A DNA stretch of 64,000 nucleotides from JAGQRJ01 sp041402045 (GCA_041402045.1 JAWKSZ010000008.1:94111-158110); one strand, 5' to 3'. Shown: positions 9,015 through 18,131, numbered from the stretch's first letter. Numbers and translations are program-made. Notes: generated by a model not told the origin, from the letters alone.

Positions 9015-9716
9015 CTACTTGCCGTGGCGGACCAGGACGCCTTCGCTGCGCACCTCGACCGCGGCGGTCTTGAGGGTGCTCACGTCCTTGACGATCCCCA
9101 CGCCCTTGGCGAGCCAGCGGGTGATCGTGCCCTTGCTGTCGTCCTCGCCGGTGAACTCGATCTCGACCACGAGGCAGTCGAAGCTCCCGGCGGGGGTCTC
9201 GAGGGTCTCCTCGCGGGAGACCTGCACCTTCTGCTCGCCCTTGATCGCGTTGACCCGCCCGCTCCAGGTCCAGCTCTGGCCGACGGCCAGGGGCTGGCGG
9301 CACACGGGCTGGCCGTCGGTGAGCACGAAGTCGCGCATTTCGAGGCCGAAGCCCTGGATCCGGCGCAGGCACTGGACCTCGTCGGGGGTGCACCAGAAGA
9401 AGCTGCGCTGGGCCAGGGCCCCGTCGAACTTCCACTCGACCACCGAGACCGCCTTCTCGTCGATCCGCTGCGGCTCGGCGACGACGACCTCGACCCGGTG
9501 GGTCTGGGGGGTGGGCTCCTCGGCGGCGTTCAGCTCCTTGACCGTGAGCTTGGTCTGGTAGGTCCAGCTGCGGCCGCGGTCGAGGGGGAAGTACTCGAGC
9601 CCCGGGAGCGGGGCGTTGGCCAGGACCTCGGTGGGCGACTCTTCGGCGTCCTGGGCCTGGGCGACCAGCGCGCAGCAGAGGGCCAGCGGGGCGAGGCGGA
9701 GGGCGGTGCGGGTCAT
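9015..9716 (-). CDS. Secreted protein of unknown function, paralogue of its upstream neighbour
   Basis: The 233-residue product has a signal peptide (LRLAPLALCCALVAQAQ) and a mature part that opens with YFPLDRGRSWTYQTKLTV. The 'Y-F-P-x-x-x-G-x-x-W-x-Y' opening and later GQSWTWSGRV and VSREETLETPAGSF segments recur in the next gene, so the two are tandem duplicates that have diverged. Its ATG overlaps the TGA of that gene (ATGA), which implies coupled translation. The fold looks all-beta; no catalytic motif is visible. An export-linked binding or quality-control role is possible but unproven. Confidence 0.75.
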   Translation of the reverse strand: MTRTALRLAPLALCCALVAQAQDAEESPTEVLANAPLPGLEYFPLDRGRSWTYQTKLTVKELNAAEEPTPQTHRVEVVVAEPQRIDEKAVSVVEWKFDGALAQRSFFWCTPDEVQCLRRIQGFGLEMRDFVLTDGQPVCRQPLAVGQSWTWSGRVNAIKGEQKVQVSREETLETPAGSFDCLVVEIEFTGEDDSKGTITRWLAKGVGIVKDVSTLKTAAVEVRSEGVLVRHGK

Positions 9717-10408
9717 TGGTCCACCTTGGGCTTGCTCAGGAGCGTGGCCTCGGAGGTCGTCTCGCGGCCGTCGGGGAGGGTGATCGTCGAGACCTCGCGC
9801 ACGAGGCCGAGCTTGGGGGCGAACCACAGCGTGCGCACCTGGCGCGCGGTCTTGCCGCCTCGACGGAACTCGCCGCGCTCTTCGATCTGCAGGCAGCGCA
9901 CGCGACCGAGGGCCGGGTTCTCCAGCTCGGTGGGGCCGAGGAAGGTGATCGTGCCCTCGGCGTCGCCGGCGGCGCTGGTCCAGCTCCAGGTCGTGCCGGG
10001 CTGGCGCTGGGCGCTGTCGAACAGCAGGCGCCCACGGCTGGGCGGGGCTGCCTGCTCCTCGCCCTCGGGGGGCGGCGGGACCTCGCGCAGCTTCTGGACC
10101 ACCGCTCCGTCCCGAGCGCTGGTCTGCCACTCGCGGACGGCGGACCCCGCGACTTCGTACCACGCGGTGCGCAGGAGCTTGGAGCCGCTGGTGGTCTCGA
10201 ACACCACGCACTCGACCCCTTCCAGGGTCTCGCTGCGCACGGCCTTGGTGGCGTAGCGGATCGCGTGGGCTTGCTCGCCGCGCTTGAGGGTCAGCTCGTA
10301 CTCCCAGGTCGTGCCGACCTGGGCGGGGAAGTAGTCGTCGACGTCCTGGGCCGCGCCCGCGAGCGCGCCGGCAAAGATCAGCCCCAGGAAGAGGATCGAG
10401 GTTCGCAT
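9713..10408 (-). CDS. Secreted protein of unknown function, tandem paralogue
   Basis: The 231-residue protein has a clear signal peptide (SILFLGLIFAGALAGAAQ) and then DDYFPAQVGTTWEYELTL, matching the mature start of the downstream gene. TTWSWTSAAGDAEGTITFLG and VRCLQIEERGEFR correspond to the partner's GQSWTW and FDCLVVEIEF segments. The family pattern (G-x-x-W-x-Y near the start and T-x-W-x-W midway) is one I have seen in uncharacterised exported proteins, but I cannot name a function. The gene starts 47 bp after the glycosyltransferase and is probably in the same operon. Confidence 0.75.
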   Translation of the reverse strand: MRTSILFLGLIFAGALAGAAQDVDDYFPAQVGTTWEYELTLKRGEQAHAIRYATKAVRSETLEGVECVVFETTSGSKLLRTAWYEVAGSAVREWQTSARDGAVVQKLREVPPPPEGEEQAAPPSRGRLLFDSAQRQPGTTWSWTSAAGDAEGTITFLGPTELENPALGRVRCLQIEERGEFRRGGKTARQVRTLWFAPKLGLVREVSTITLPDGRETTSEATLLSKPKVDQ

Positions 10409-10455
10409 GAGGGTCCGCCCTTCCGGGGCCGTGACGCGCTGCTCCAACGGCTTAC

Positions 10456-11625
10456 TCACCGGGACTGGGCCGCGGCCCGGAGCACCTCGGCGGTCTCTCG
10501 CGCGGCTCGCTCCCAGGTGACGTAGTCGAGGACCCGCGCGCGCCCGGCCTGGGCCATGGCCTCGCGCCGGGCGTCGTCGGCGAGGAGCTCGGCCAGGGCG
10601 TCGTGCATGGCGTCCAGGTCGCCGGCGTGGACCAGGAGCCCGGTCTCGCCGTCGAGGACCGCCTCGGGGACGCCGCCCTCCTTGCCGCCGACCACCGCCG
10701 TGCCGCAGAGGTTGGCCTCGGCGTAGACCAGGCCGAAGGTCTCGTAGGTGTCGTCCTCGGGGCGGGTGTAGCTCACGGTCACGAACAGGTCCGCGGCCTT
10801 GTAGAACACCCCGACCTCGTGGGGCGCGACCTGCGGCCCCCAGATCACGCGCTCGGCGATCCCCAGCTCCTGGGCCAGGTCCTTGAGGGTCTGCTCCTCC
10901 TGGCCGCCGCCGACCATGAGCACGTAGAGGTCGTGGAAGCGCTCGAGCAGGCGAGGCACCACGCGGAACACGCTGTCGAAGTTCTTGCGCGGGACGTAGC
11001 GCCCCAGGCAGAGCAGCACGCGCTTGCCGTCCAGGGCGTAGCGCGCGCGGACCTCGGCCACCCGCTCGGGGGTCGCCCAGTCGTCGATGGTGCGGTCGAT
11101 CCCGTAGTGCACGGTCTCGACCACCGGGCGCCCGACCAGGGGCTGGATCGTCTTCCCCAGCCAGCGGGTGCAGGTGATCACCTTGGCCGCGTGGGTCAGG
11201 CCCCACTTCTTGCGCTTCTTCTGGATCGCGGCGTCGCTCTCCAGGTCGCTCTTGTTGAAGCCGTGAATGCCCACGGCGTAGGGGATCCCGGCGGAGGCCA
11301 GGCGCCCGTAGAGGTCGCCGAAGCCGACCACGGTGTAGGCGAAGAACACGACCTGGACCTCGCGCTCGCGGATCAGGTCCATGACGTCCCGCTGCGCGCG
11401 CCGCTGGCGCAGGGGCTTGAGCAGCCCGGTCTTGGTGTCGATCGAGATCACGTCCAGGCCGAGCTCCGCGAACTCGGCGGGGTCGCGGTCGCGGATCACC
11501 ACGGTCACCCGGTGCCCGAGGGCGGCCAGGCCCTTGGAGATCTCCGCCGCGTGGACGGAGGTCCCGCCAATGTCGGGGGGCAGCTGGCTGGTGATCACCA
11601 GCACGTTCAGGGGCGCGTCACTCAC
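10456..11625 (-). CDS. GT4-family (GT-B fold) glycosyltransferase
   Basis: The 389-residue protein shows the GT4 layout: an N-terminal donor-independent domain starting VLVITSQLPPDIGGTSVHAAEI, and a C-terminal domain with LLCLGRYVPRKNFD, the E-x7-E-like segment ETFGLVYAEANLCGTAVV and GGVPEAVLDGETGLLV. Such enzymes move a sugar from a nucleotide donor to a lipid or glycan, usually at the inner face of the membrane; donor and acceptor are unknown. GTG 11625 is chosen because the conserved first strand follows at once, and TATAGAAT lies only 7 nt before it with no ribosome-binding site, so a leaderless mRNA is likely. Confidence 0.9.
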   Translation of the reverse strand: MSDAPLNVLVITSQLPPDIGGTSVHAAEISKGLAALGHRVTVVIRDRDPAEFAELGLDVISIDTKTGLLKPLRQRRAQRDVMDLIREREVQVVFFAYTVVGFGDLYGRLASAGIPYAVGIHGFNKSDLESDAAIQKKRKKWGLTHAAKVITCTRWLGKTIQPLVGRPVVETVHYGIDRTIDDWATPERVAEVRARYALDGKRVLLCLGRYVPRKNFDSVFRVVPRLLERFHDLYVLMVGGGQEEQTLKDLAQELGIAERVIWGPQVAPHEVGVFYKAADLFVTVSYTRPEDDTYETFGLVYAEANLCGTAVVGGKEGGVPEAVLDGETGLLVHAGDLDAMHDALAELLADDARREAMAQAGRARVLDYVTWERAARETAEVLRAAAQSR

Positions 11626-11632
11626 GGGCGGG

Positions 11633-11640
11633 ATTCTATA
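11633..11640 (-). promoter_or_regulatory. -10-like element directly before the glycosyltransferase start
   Basis: TATAGAAT on the minus strand ends 7 nt before GTG 11625, the distance expected if transcription begins at or next to the start codon. No Shine-Dalgarno-like purine run lies between. No clear -35 box is seen. Confidence 0.5.
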
Positions 11641-11770
11641 CCAGACCCCGGCGCCGAACCGCCCTGAAGCAGGGGCAGGGCCGCGCGGGGGGCGGCTCAC
11701 GAATTTTCCTTTTCCCTGGGCACGCCGACCCGCAATACGGGGTGTGACAAGGCTGAAGGAGACCTCGAGC

Positions 11771-12307
11771 ATGGACGAGCGCGCGCTGCTCGAGCGCGCG
11801 CGCCGAGGCGAAGAGGCCGCCTTCGGCGCGCTCTACGCGCAGGAGGCGCTCATGCCCGATCCGGTCCCCCCGTTGTCCCCCGGCCTGCGCGCGCGCGTGC
11901 TGGCCCAGGCGACCGCGCGTCGCCGGGGCGCGGCGCTCACGTCGTGGGTCCTGGCCGCCTGCGCCCTCGCGATCCCGCTGATCGTGGGCCTCGTGGCCTG
12001 GCAGGGCCGCCCGCGGCGCGACGACGGGCAGGCGCTGGAGGCGATCCGGCGCAACGCCCTGGAGGGGGAGGCGGCGTTCAGGCGCTGGAACCAGGACGAG
12101 ACCGACGACGCGGCCTACGAGGAGGCGGTGTCCAAGCTCCGGGGCGCCGTCGGGCGCCTGACCGAGCTGCTCTACGACCCACGGGGGCCCTACGTGGATC
12201 CCAACGACCCGGAATATCTCCGCGCGGAGTATGAGGGCTACGAGATGGACCTCCAGCGCTGGGGTCAGCTCGTGCACGACTTGTCGAAGCGGCGCAGGCT
12301 GCGCTGA
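11771..12307 (+). CDS. Membrane protein with sigma-factor-like N-terminal stub (anti-sigma-like)
   Basis: The 178-residue protein starts MDERALLERARRGEEAAFGALY, which closely resembles the first helix of ECF sigma region 2, but region 2 then stops and the sequence passes into LSPGLRARVLAQATARRRG, one membrane helix (WVLAACALAIPLIVGLVAW) and a charged 100-residue tail. That later part is laid out like an anti-sigma factor or other single-pass regulator. AAGGAGA stands 8 nt before the ATG. Either a deletion fused a sigma gene to its anti-sigma, or the stub is a decoy. Function is unknown. Confidence 0.7.
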   Translation: MDERALLERARRGEEAAFGALYAQEALMPDPVPPLSPGLRARVLAQATARRRGAALTSWVLAACALAIPLIVGLVAWQGRPRRDDGQALEAIRRNALEGEAAFRRWNQDETDDAAYEEAVSKLRGAVGRLTELLYDPRGPYVDPNDPEYLRAEYEGYEMDLQRWGQLVHDLSKRRRLR

Positions 12308-12319
12308 GCCTGCGCGAGG

Positions 12320-12520
12320 CTAGCCCTCGGCGCGGGACAGGCGCTGGGAGCGCGGGCGCGCGGGCTGCACGCGCAGGCGGGCCGAGTCGCCGCTGAGGCG
12401 GTTCGTCGGGCGGCGGCGCGCCGTGGGGCGCCAGCCCTCCGCCAGCTCGGCGACGTCCATGCGGGTCGCCCAGGCGAAGGGGTCTTGTCCGACGATCTGA
12501 TCCTCGTCCAGTGAACTCAC
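12320..12520 (-). CDS. Small hypothetical protein (66 aa)
   Basis: GTG 12520 follows a near-perfect AGGAGGA at 5 nt, the strongest ribosome-binding site in the area. The N-terminal half (SSLDEDQIVGQDPFAWATRM) is acidic and protein-like; the C-terminal half is Arg/Pro/Ser-rich and may be disordered. No known family is recognised. It converges with the membrane protein gene, 12 bp apart. Confidence 0.55.
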   Translation of the reverse strand: MSSLDEDQIVGQDPFAWATRMDVAELAEGWRPTARRRPTNRLSGDSARLRVQPARPRSQRLSRAEG

Positions 12521-12721
12521 GCGTCCTCCTGGGTCGGCCCGTGGACCGACCCCGCACTGCGAGCGGCGGATCATACGCAGCTCGCCTGACAGCGCAAGCG
12601 CCCGCACTCGTGGCCGATGTAAGTCCCGCGTGGGCGTGGCGCTTGCTCGTAACTGTTCGTTTTGCAGTGGTTTGCGACGAGAGTGCGCGTCAACTGCCGT
12701 GGACTCCGAGGCTTAGCCGGG

Positions 12722-14338
12722 CTACAGCTCGCCGGTCTCCGACTCGTCCCGCTGACGCATAGCGTCAAGGACGGCGGAGGAGATGCTCACGTCGCAGTTG
12801 CCAGGGGCGGCGTCGCCCGGGGAGAACTCGAAGGCGCCCGAGCGCAGGCCCAGCACCGTCCCCACCGCGGGGGCTCCGGCGAGCTCGGAGCACTCGGCGT
12901 TCACGATCCTGCCCTCGCGGATCCTGAGCGCGCCCTGGCGTCCACTGGAGCGGATCCGGAGCACGCCGGACTTGCGGTTGAACTCGAGCATCCCCAGATA
13001 CTCGACCAGCTCCTCGTCCTCGAAGGTCCCGGCGGTGACCCGCCCGCTCCCAGCCTTGAGCCCGCGGGTGTCGATGCGGATCGTCTGCATGAGCTCGGCC
13101 TCTTCGGTGACCATGCCCAGGAGCAGCTCCAGGTTCTTGGCGTCGGCCTTGATCCCGGTGAGCTCGGTGACGACGTCCTCGAGGGCGCGCCGCAGCGCGG
13201 TGGCGGACTCGAAGCGCTTGGCCGGGTTCATGTGCAGCATTTGCACGACCAGGGACACCACGCTCAGGGGCACGCCCACGAGGTGCTCGAGGGGCGCGCC
13301 GCGCTCGAGCTGCTGCAGCAGCTCGAGCTCGCTCTTGGCCGCGAAGGGCGGGCGCCCGGCCAGGGCGTGATACAGGCAGGCCCCGAGCCCGAACACGTCG
13401 GTGCGGTGGTCGGCCTGGCGCGCGTCGCGGAGCTGCTCGGGGGCCATGTAGCCCGCGGTGCCCAGGCTCTCGCCGTCGGACGTGATCCCCAGGCCTAGCT
13501 CGTGGAGGTTCTTGGCTACGCCGAAGTCGATCAGCTTCGCGTCGCCGTCGCGGGTGAGCATGATGTTGCCGGGCTTGAGGTCGCGGTGCACGATCCCGCG
13601 GCCGTGGGCGTGCTCGAGGGCCTTGGCCAACTGGTAGGTGCAGCCCAGCGCCGCGCGCAGCGAGAGCCGGTTCCCCGAGCGGCGGATCGTCTGCAGGAGC
13701 GTCTCGCCTTCGACGAGCTCCATGACGATGTAGAGCATGTCGCGGCACTGCCGCACGTCGTAGATCGCGACGATGTTCTTATGGCGCAGGCGCGCCTGGG
13801 CCTTGGCCTCCTGCACGAAGCGCGAGACGGTCTTCTCCGAGCTCGGCCCGGTGAGCGGGAGCACCTTGAGCGCGACCTCCTGGCCCAGGGAGCGCTTGAT
13901 CGCGCGGTAGATCGGGACCTTGCCGCTGGCGTTGATCCGCTCCTTGACCTCGAAGCCCTCCTTGAGGAGCTGCTGCATGACCTCGACCTCGGGCTGCAGC
14001 GGCTCGGGCTCCGCCTGGGTCGGGGTCGGGTCGGCGACCGGGGTCGTCGAGTACTCCACGTGCACGTCGAGGGCGCGGTTGCCGACCTGGAGTTTGTCTC
14101 CGTCTTGCAGCGGCGACTGTCGGATCCGCGCGCCGTTCACGAAGGTCCCGTTGGCGGAGTTGAGGTCCTCCACGGTCAGCCCGCGCTCGCCGAGCTGGAT
14201 CCGGCAGTGCCGGCGCGAGAGGCGCAGCTCGTCGATGCTCACCTCGTTGCTCAGCGAGCGGCCGATGGTGATCGACTGCCCGGGGCTGAGCTCGAAGGTG
14301 GCTTCGAGGGGACCGGAGAAGCGGAGGACCGCAGACAT
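12722..14338 (-). CDS. FHA - Ser/Thr kinase - DUF4388 protein
   Basis: The 538-residue protein has three modules. Residues about 20-95 are an FHA domain (ITIGRSLSNEVSID, SRRHCRI, NSANGTFVNG), which binds phosphothreonine. Residues about 125-400 are a Hanks-type kinase with VALKVLPL, HRDLKPGN and DFGVAK, so the ATP-binding Lys and catalytic Asp residues are kept, but the glycine loop is degenerate (NASGKVPIYRA). The C-terminal part (KSGVLRIRSSGRQGALRIREGRIVNAE) is a DUF4388-type domain common in signalling proteins of planctomycetes and myxobacteria. No membrane helix is seen, so it is cytoplasmic. It is divergent from the hydrolase gene. Confidence 0.9.
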   Translation of the reverse strand: MSAVLRFSGPLEATFELSPGQSITIGRSLSNEVSIDELRLSRRHCRIQLGERGLTVEDLNSANGTFVNGARIRQSPLQDGDKLQVGNRALDVHVEYSTTPVADPTPTQAEPEPLQPEVEVMQQLLKEGFEVKERINASGKVPIYRAIKRSLGQEVALKVLPLTGPSSEKTVSRFVQEAKAQARLRHKNIVAIYDVRQCRDMLYIVMELVEGETLLQTIRRSGNRLSLRAALGCTYQLAKALEHAHGRGIVHRDLKPGNIMLTRDGDAKLIDFGVAKNLHELGLGITSDGESLGTAGYMAPEQLRDARQADHRTDVFGLGACLYHALAGRPPFAAKSELELLQQLERGAPLEHLVGVPLSVVSLVVQMLHMNPAKRFESATALRRALEDVVTELTGIKADAKNLELLLGMVTEEAELMQTIRIDTRGLKAGSGRVTAGTFEDEELVEYLGMLEFNRKSGVLRIRSSGRQGALRIREGRIVNAECSELAGAPAVGTVLGLRSGAFEFSPGDAAPGNCDVSISSAVLDAMRQRDESETGEL

Positions 14339-14475
14339 GGAACGTCTCTCGCTGGCCTGACTTATATCGCGGACCGGGACCAGCGCCCACCCCCCGAGTC
14401 GCGCCCTCCGCGCCGTCAGCGCTTAGGGGGGATCCCGGGCTCCGGCCCGCGCCGCGGAAGCGGTAGACTCGCGGC

Positions 14476-15516
14476 ATGCGCTGGCTCTTCCTGGCCCTGG
14501 TGCTCCCCTGCTGCGGCTGCCCGGTCCTCGAGTATCCGCCGCCCGCGGCCCGGGCTCCGGCGCCGCTGCCCGCGGAGGTCGCCGCCCGCTTCGCCTACGC
14601 CCTGGCCCAGCCGGTGGACATTCGGGTCGAGGACGTGGACGAGGACGCGGTGGTGCACGCGGGCCGGGTCGTGGTCCAGCTCGCCGGGGACGCAGCGCCC
14701 ACGCCGATCACCTTCGAATACTGGCGCTGCCTGCGCACCCAGGGTCCGTCCCCGGCGATCCTCATGACGCCGATCCTCGGAGGGGGGCGCTCGCTGGCGC
14801 GCAGCCAGTGCCGGGCCCTGGCCGCCGCCGGGATCCACGTCGTGCTCGTGAACCGCGGGACCCGGATCCTGCGCGAGACCTGGTCGATCGAGGAGGTGGA
14901 GCTCTGGGCGCGGCGCTCGGTCGCGGCGCGGCTGGCGGTGTTCGAGTGGATGCGCCAGCAGCCCGAGATCGACCCGGGGCGGATCGGGGCCCTGGGGATC
15001 TCCCTGGGCGGGATCGTGACCACCCTGCTCATGGGCGTCGAGCCCCGGCTGCACTCGGGGGTGATCGCGCTCGCCGGCGGGGACCTGCCGGAGGTGATCC
15101 GGATCTCGAGCGAGGAGCGCCTGATCAAGTTCCGCGAGACCAAGGCTCAGGAGCTGGGGCTGAGCGAGGCCGAGGTCAGCGAGCGGCTGCGGGAGGTGTT
15201 CCTCTCGGACCCGCGGGCGTTCGCCCCGAGCATCGATCCGCGGCGCATGCTCGTGGTCACCGCGCGCCTGGACACGGTCATGCCCCACGACTTCCAGGTC
15301 CAGCTCTGGGAGGACCTCGGGCGCCCGCTGCGCTACGACGTGTTCACCGGGCACTACTCCGGCGCGATCTACCTGCCCTACATCCTCGACGTCTCTGCGC
15401 GCTGGTTCCTCCGGCGTTGCGAGCAGCCCGTTCCCGCCGACCGCGCCGGGCTGGTGCCCGTGCTCCCGGCGCTGCCCTTGCCCCAGGGGACCACCCAGGA
15501 GTCTGCCGGTGAGTGA
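14476..15516 (+). CDS. Alpha/beta-hydrolase-fold lipoprotein
   Basis: The 346-residue product begins with a lipoprotein signal (WLFLALVLPCCGC). It has a nucleophile elbow G-I-S-L-G near residue 177, a likely acid in TARLDTVMP and a likely catalytic His in FTGHYSG, the order expected of an alpha/beta hydrolase. Substrate is unknown; the AILMTPILGGG segment supplies the oxyanion-hole strand. TAGACT lies 6 nt before the ATG and no Shine-Dalgarno is present, so a leaderless transcript is likely. The 3' end overlaps the ArgG-like gene by 8 bp. Confidence 0.8.
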   Translation: MRWLFLALVLPCCGCPVLEYPPPAARAPAPLPAEVAARFAYALAQPVDIRVEDVDEDAVVHAGRVVVQLAGDAAPTPITFEYWRCLRTQGPSPAILMTPILGGGRSLARSQCRALAAAGIHVVLVNRGTRILRETWSIEEVELWARRSVAARLAVFEWMRQQPEIDPGRIGALGISLGGIVTTLLMGVEPRLHSGVIALAGGDLPEVIRISSEERLIKFRETKAQELGLSEAEVSERLREVFLSDPRAFAPSIDPRRMLVVTARLDTVMPHDFQVQLWEDLGRPLRYDVFTGHYSGAIYLPYILDVSARWFLRRCEQPVPADRAGLVPVLPALPLPQGTTQESAGE

Positions 15517-16619
15517 GCGCCCGACCCTCGTGCTCTGGTCCGGCGGCCCCGGCTCGAGCTTCGCCCTGCGCTGGGCGTGCGCCCAGGAGCGCGGGCCCGT
15601 GTGGGCGGTGACCGTCGACACCGACGGGCTCAACGCCCCCGCCCTCGGCGCCATGCGCGAGCAAGCCCTCGAGCTGGGGGCGGCCGAGCACCGGGTGCTT
15701 GGGGCTCAGGGGGTGTTCTATCGCGAGCTGCTCTCGCCCCTGCTCCAGCTCGGCGTGCAGCAGGGCGGGTCAGTGCCCTGGTGCCTGGCGGAGGAATACG
15801 CCCGGGCCGAGGCGGTCGTGACCCTGGCCCGGGAGTGGGACGCGCGCCCTCGTCCACGGCAGCCGCCTGGGCGACCTGGGGGTCCCACCGAGCTGGTGTG
15901 GGCCGCCCGCGCCGCAGGCCTCGAGCGCGCGGCCCCCGCGCGCGGGCGCAACGCCAACGAGCTGGGCGAGGCGGAGGAGGAGGTCGAGGCGGTGTGGGGG
16001 ACCCGCGCCGCGCTCCTCGAGCTCCAGGACCCCTGGGAGGAGGCCGAGGAGGACGCGTTCCCCCGGGTCCCGGACCCGACCGAGGTCCACGACCTCCCCG
16101 AGGAGTTGACCCTCGAGTTCAAGGACGGCTTGCCCTATGCCGTGGGCGAGGCAGAAGGCCGACCCGCCCAACCTGTTCGTGCGGCTGAACCGCCTGGGCG
16201 AGCGCCACGGCTACGGGCGCGGGGTCCACGTGCGGCGCACGGCGCTGGGCGCCCTCGAGCGCGCGGTGTGGGAGGCGCCGGGGCTCGCGATCGTGAGCGC
16301 GGCCCGCGAGGCCCTGGACGCGATCGCGCTCTCCGCGGCGGAGCGCGAGCTGCTCGGCGGGCTACGCGAGCTCTACGCCCGCGAGTTCTGCGCCGGGCGG
16401 CGCAGCGAGCCCGCGCTGCGCGCGATCGAGGCCGCGGCCCGCGAGGTGTGCGCCCAGGTGCGGGGCGAGGTCCGGGTGCGTCTGGCGCGGGGGACCCTCA
16501 GCGTGCAGGGCGCGCGGCGGAGCCCGCCCCGCGCCGGGGCTGGGGTCTCGCCCGAGGGCGTCGAGGCGCTCGTCGCGCTGCAGGCGCGGCTGCTGCGCTC
16601 GGACGGGTTCGCGCCGTGA
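15509..16619 (+). pseudogene. Argininosuccinate synthase-like gene, decayed
   Basis: Joining frames gives an ArgG-like protein: LVLWSGGPGSSFALRWA aligns to the ATP-pyrophosphatase loop, then GALEHR-like and VPWCLAEEYARAEAVVTLA segments, LELQDPWEEAEEDAF (compare LEDPW in ArgG), LTLEFKDGLPYA and, after a shift, LFVRLNRLGERHGYGR. Three shifts are needed, near 15845, 15885 and 16145; the first two compensate each other. The usual SGGLDTS motif is changed to SGGPGSS, losing the Asp, so activity is doubtful even if the shifts are assembly errors. Reported as a pseudogene or a divergent ArgG paralogue. Confidence 0.6.
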
Positions 16620-16743
16620 GGCGGGAGTCGACATGAGGTTCCTCCTCCTGCTCTCGCAGGAGGAGGGCCGCGCGCAAGGGCCACGTCCACGACGCGCGTG
16701 GGGCGAAGCGCCCTACCCAGCCGGGGACGCGGCCACCGGGGGG

Positions 16744-17391
16744 CTACGGGCGCGCGACGCGCACGGTCAGCGCGACGGCGGCCTCGCCGCGGGTCGCGCG
16801 CGGCGCCTCGGGCCCGGGGCGCAGCCGGTCGGCGAGGGTCGCTTCGAGCTCCACGGCTCGCCAGCCTCCCTCGACGCGGACCTCGGGCCAGGCGCAGGCG
16901 CGTCCGGCGCCTTCGAGGTCGACCCCGTGGACCAGGCGCGCTTGGGCCCCCTCGGCCAGGGCAGCCTCGACCCAGCGCTCCGGCGCCTGGGCGCGGGAGA
17001 GGCCGGCGAGCTCCGGCGGCAGCTCAGGCGGGGTCAGCGGGTCGCGGCGCTCGAGCTGCAGCCGCACGCGGATCGCGGGGGCGCCCGTCTGCGCGCGGAG
17101 GGAGAGCACCCGCGGATCCTCGCCCTCGACCTCGAAGGTTCCCGACTCGACCTCGATCGCGAGGCTGCGCACCGTGACGCCCTCGGCGTCTCCCGGCAAC
17201 GGCAGCGCCACCTCCAGGGCGCCCTCCCCAGGCGCCGGCTGCCAGGTCAGGAGCAGCACGTCGCACAAGGGCTCAGGGGGCGATTCGCGGCGCGCGTCGG
17301 GCACGAGCTCGAGGTAGGTGCGGTCGGGGGCGCTGCACCCAGCGAGGAGCACCAGGCCCAGCGCAGCCACGCACGTCATCCAGGGACTCAT
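16744..17391 (-). CDS. Lipoprotein of unknown function
   Basis: The 215-residue protein has a textbook lipoprotein signal (WMTCVAALGLVLLAGC). The mature part is beta-rich, with LVHGVDLEGAGRACAWPEV near the C-terminal third, and has no family I can name. Its ATG shares bases with the TGA of the methyltransferase gene (TGATG), so the two are translationally coupled. It is the last gene of the run that starts at the cobalamin riboswitch. Confidence 0.7.
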   Translation of the reverse strand: MSPWMTCVAALGLVLLAGCSAPDRTYLELVPDARRESPPEPLCDVLLLTWQPAPGEGALEVALPLPGDAEGVTVRSLAIEVESGTFEVEGEDPRVLSLRAQTGAPAIRVRLQLERRDPLTPPELPPELAGLSRAQAPERWVEAALAEGAQARLVHGVDLEGAGRACAWPEVRVEGGWRAVELEATLADRLRPGPEAPRATRGEAAVALTVRVARP

Positions 17392-18131
17392 CACCCCCGG
17401 ACGGTAGCACGCAGGACCAGCACGGCGCTGCCGGGCACGGTCGCGAGGGGGCGGGGGGTGTCCAGGTCGTAGCGCCGGTCGAAGCAGGCCACGAGCTCGA
17501 ACCCTGCCGCGGCCACCGCGTCCTCCACCGCGCTCGGGGTCCAGCGGCGCAGGAGCGAGACGTGCCCCAGCTCCCGCCGGCGCCCGTTGTCGTCGATCTC
17601 GAGGTTCACGTGCATGGCCTCGAACTCCGGACCGTGGGAGGACACGTAGAGCTTTGCCGCGACCTCGATCCCCCCCCGGCGCATGCTCCACGTCTCCCAG
17701 GTGTCGTCGGGGTCGCGCCCGGTCTCGACGTCGAATCCCAGCACGTAGACCCCGCCTGGGCGTAGGGCTCGGGCGACCGCCGCGAGGTGCGCGCGGCCCT
17801 CCGCCTCGCACTGGAGGTGGCGGAAGCTGTCGATCAGGCAGTAGGCGAAGTCGAGGGAGCCAGGCGCCAGGCCCAGGCGCGCTGCGTCGGCGCGGAACAC
17901 CGGGGCCCGGGTGCGGGCGATCTCGAGCATGGCCGGGCTGAGGTCCGAGCCGATCGCCCCGGGCACGTGGGGCAGGAGCCGTCCGCTCCCGCAGAACGGC
18001 TCGAAGCTGCGCTCGGGCCGCCCGCGCCCGTAGCGCTCGCTGGCCCCAAGCAGGAAGCGCACCTCCCGCTCGGGGTCCCAGCCGAACAGCACGTCGTAGT
18101 AGCGGGCGAGGTCGTACCAGTCCTGGCTCAC
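17391..18131 (-). CDS. Class I SAM-dependent methyltransferase
   Basis: About 246 residues with motif I FEPFCGSGRLLPHV, motif II-like IGSDLSPAMLEIAR, LDFAYCLIDSFRHL and LRPGGVYVLGFDVE, the standard Rossmann methyltransferase order. The substrate is unknown; small molecules are usual for this size. GTG 18131 (SQDWYDLARYYD) lies 6 nt after TAGAGT and has no Shine-Dalgarno, so it may have its own leaderless promoter even though it sits just downstream of the beta-propeller gene; GTG 18137 is an alternative start. Confidence 0.85.
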   Translation of the reverse strand: MSQDWYDLARYYDVLFGWDPEREVRFLLGASERYGRGRPERSFEPFCGSGRLLPHVPGAIGSDLSPAMLEIARTRAPVFRADAARLGLAPGSLDFAYCLIDSFRHLQCEAEGRAHLAAVARALRPGGVYVLGFDVETGRDPDDTWETWSMRRGGIEVAAKLYVSSHGPEFEAMHVNLEIDDNGRRRELGHVSLLRRWTPSAVEDAVAAAGFELVACFDRRYDLDTPRPLATVPGSAVLVLRATVRG

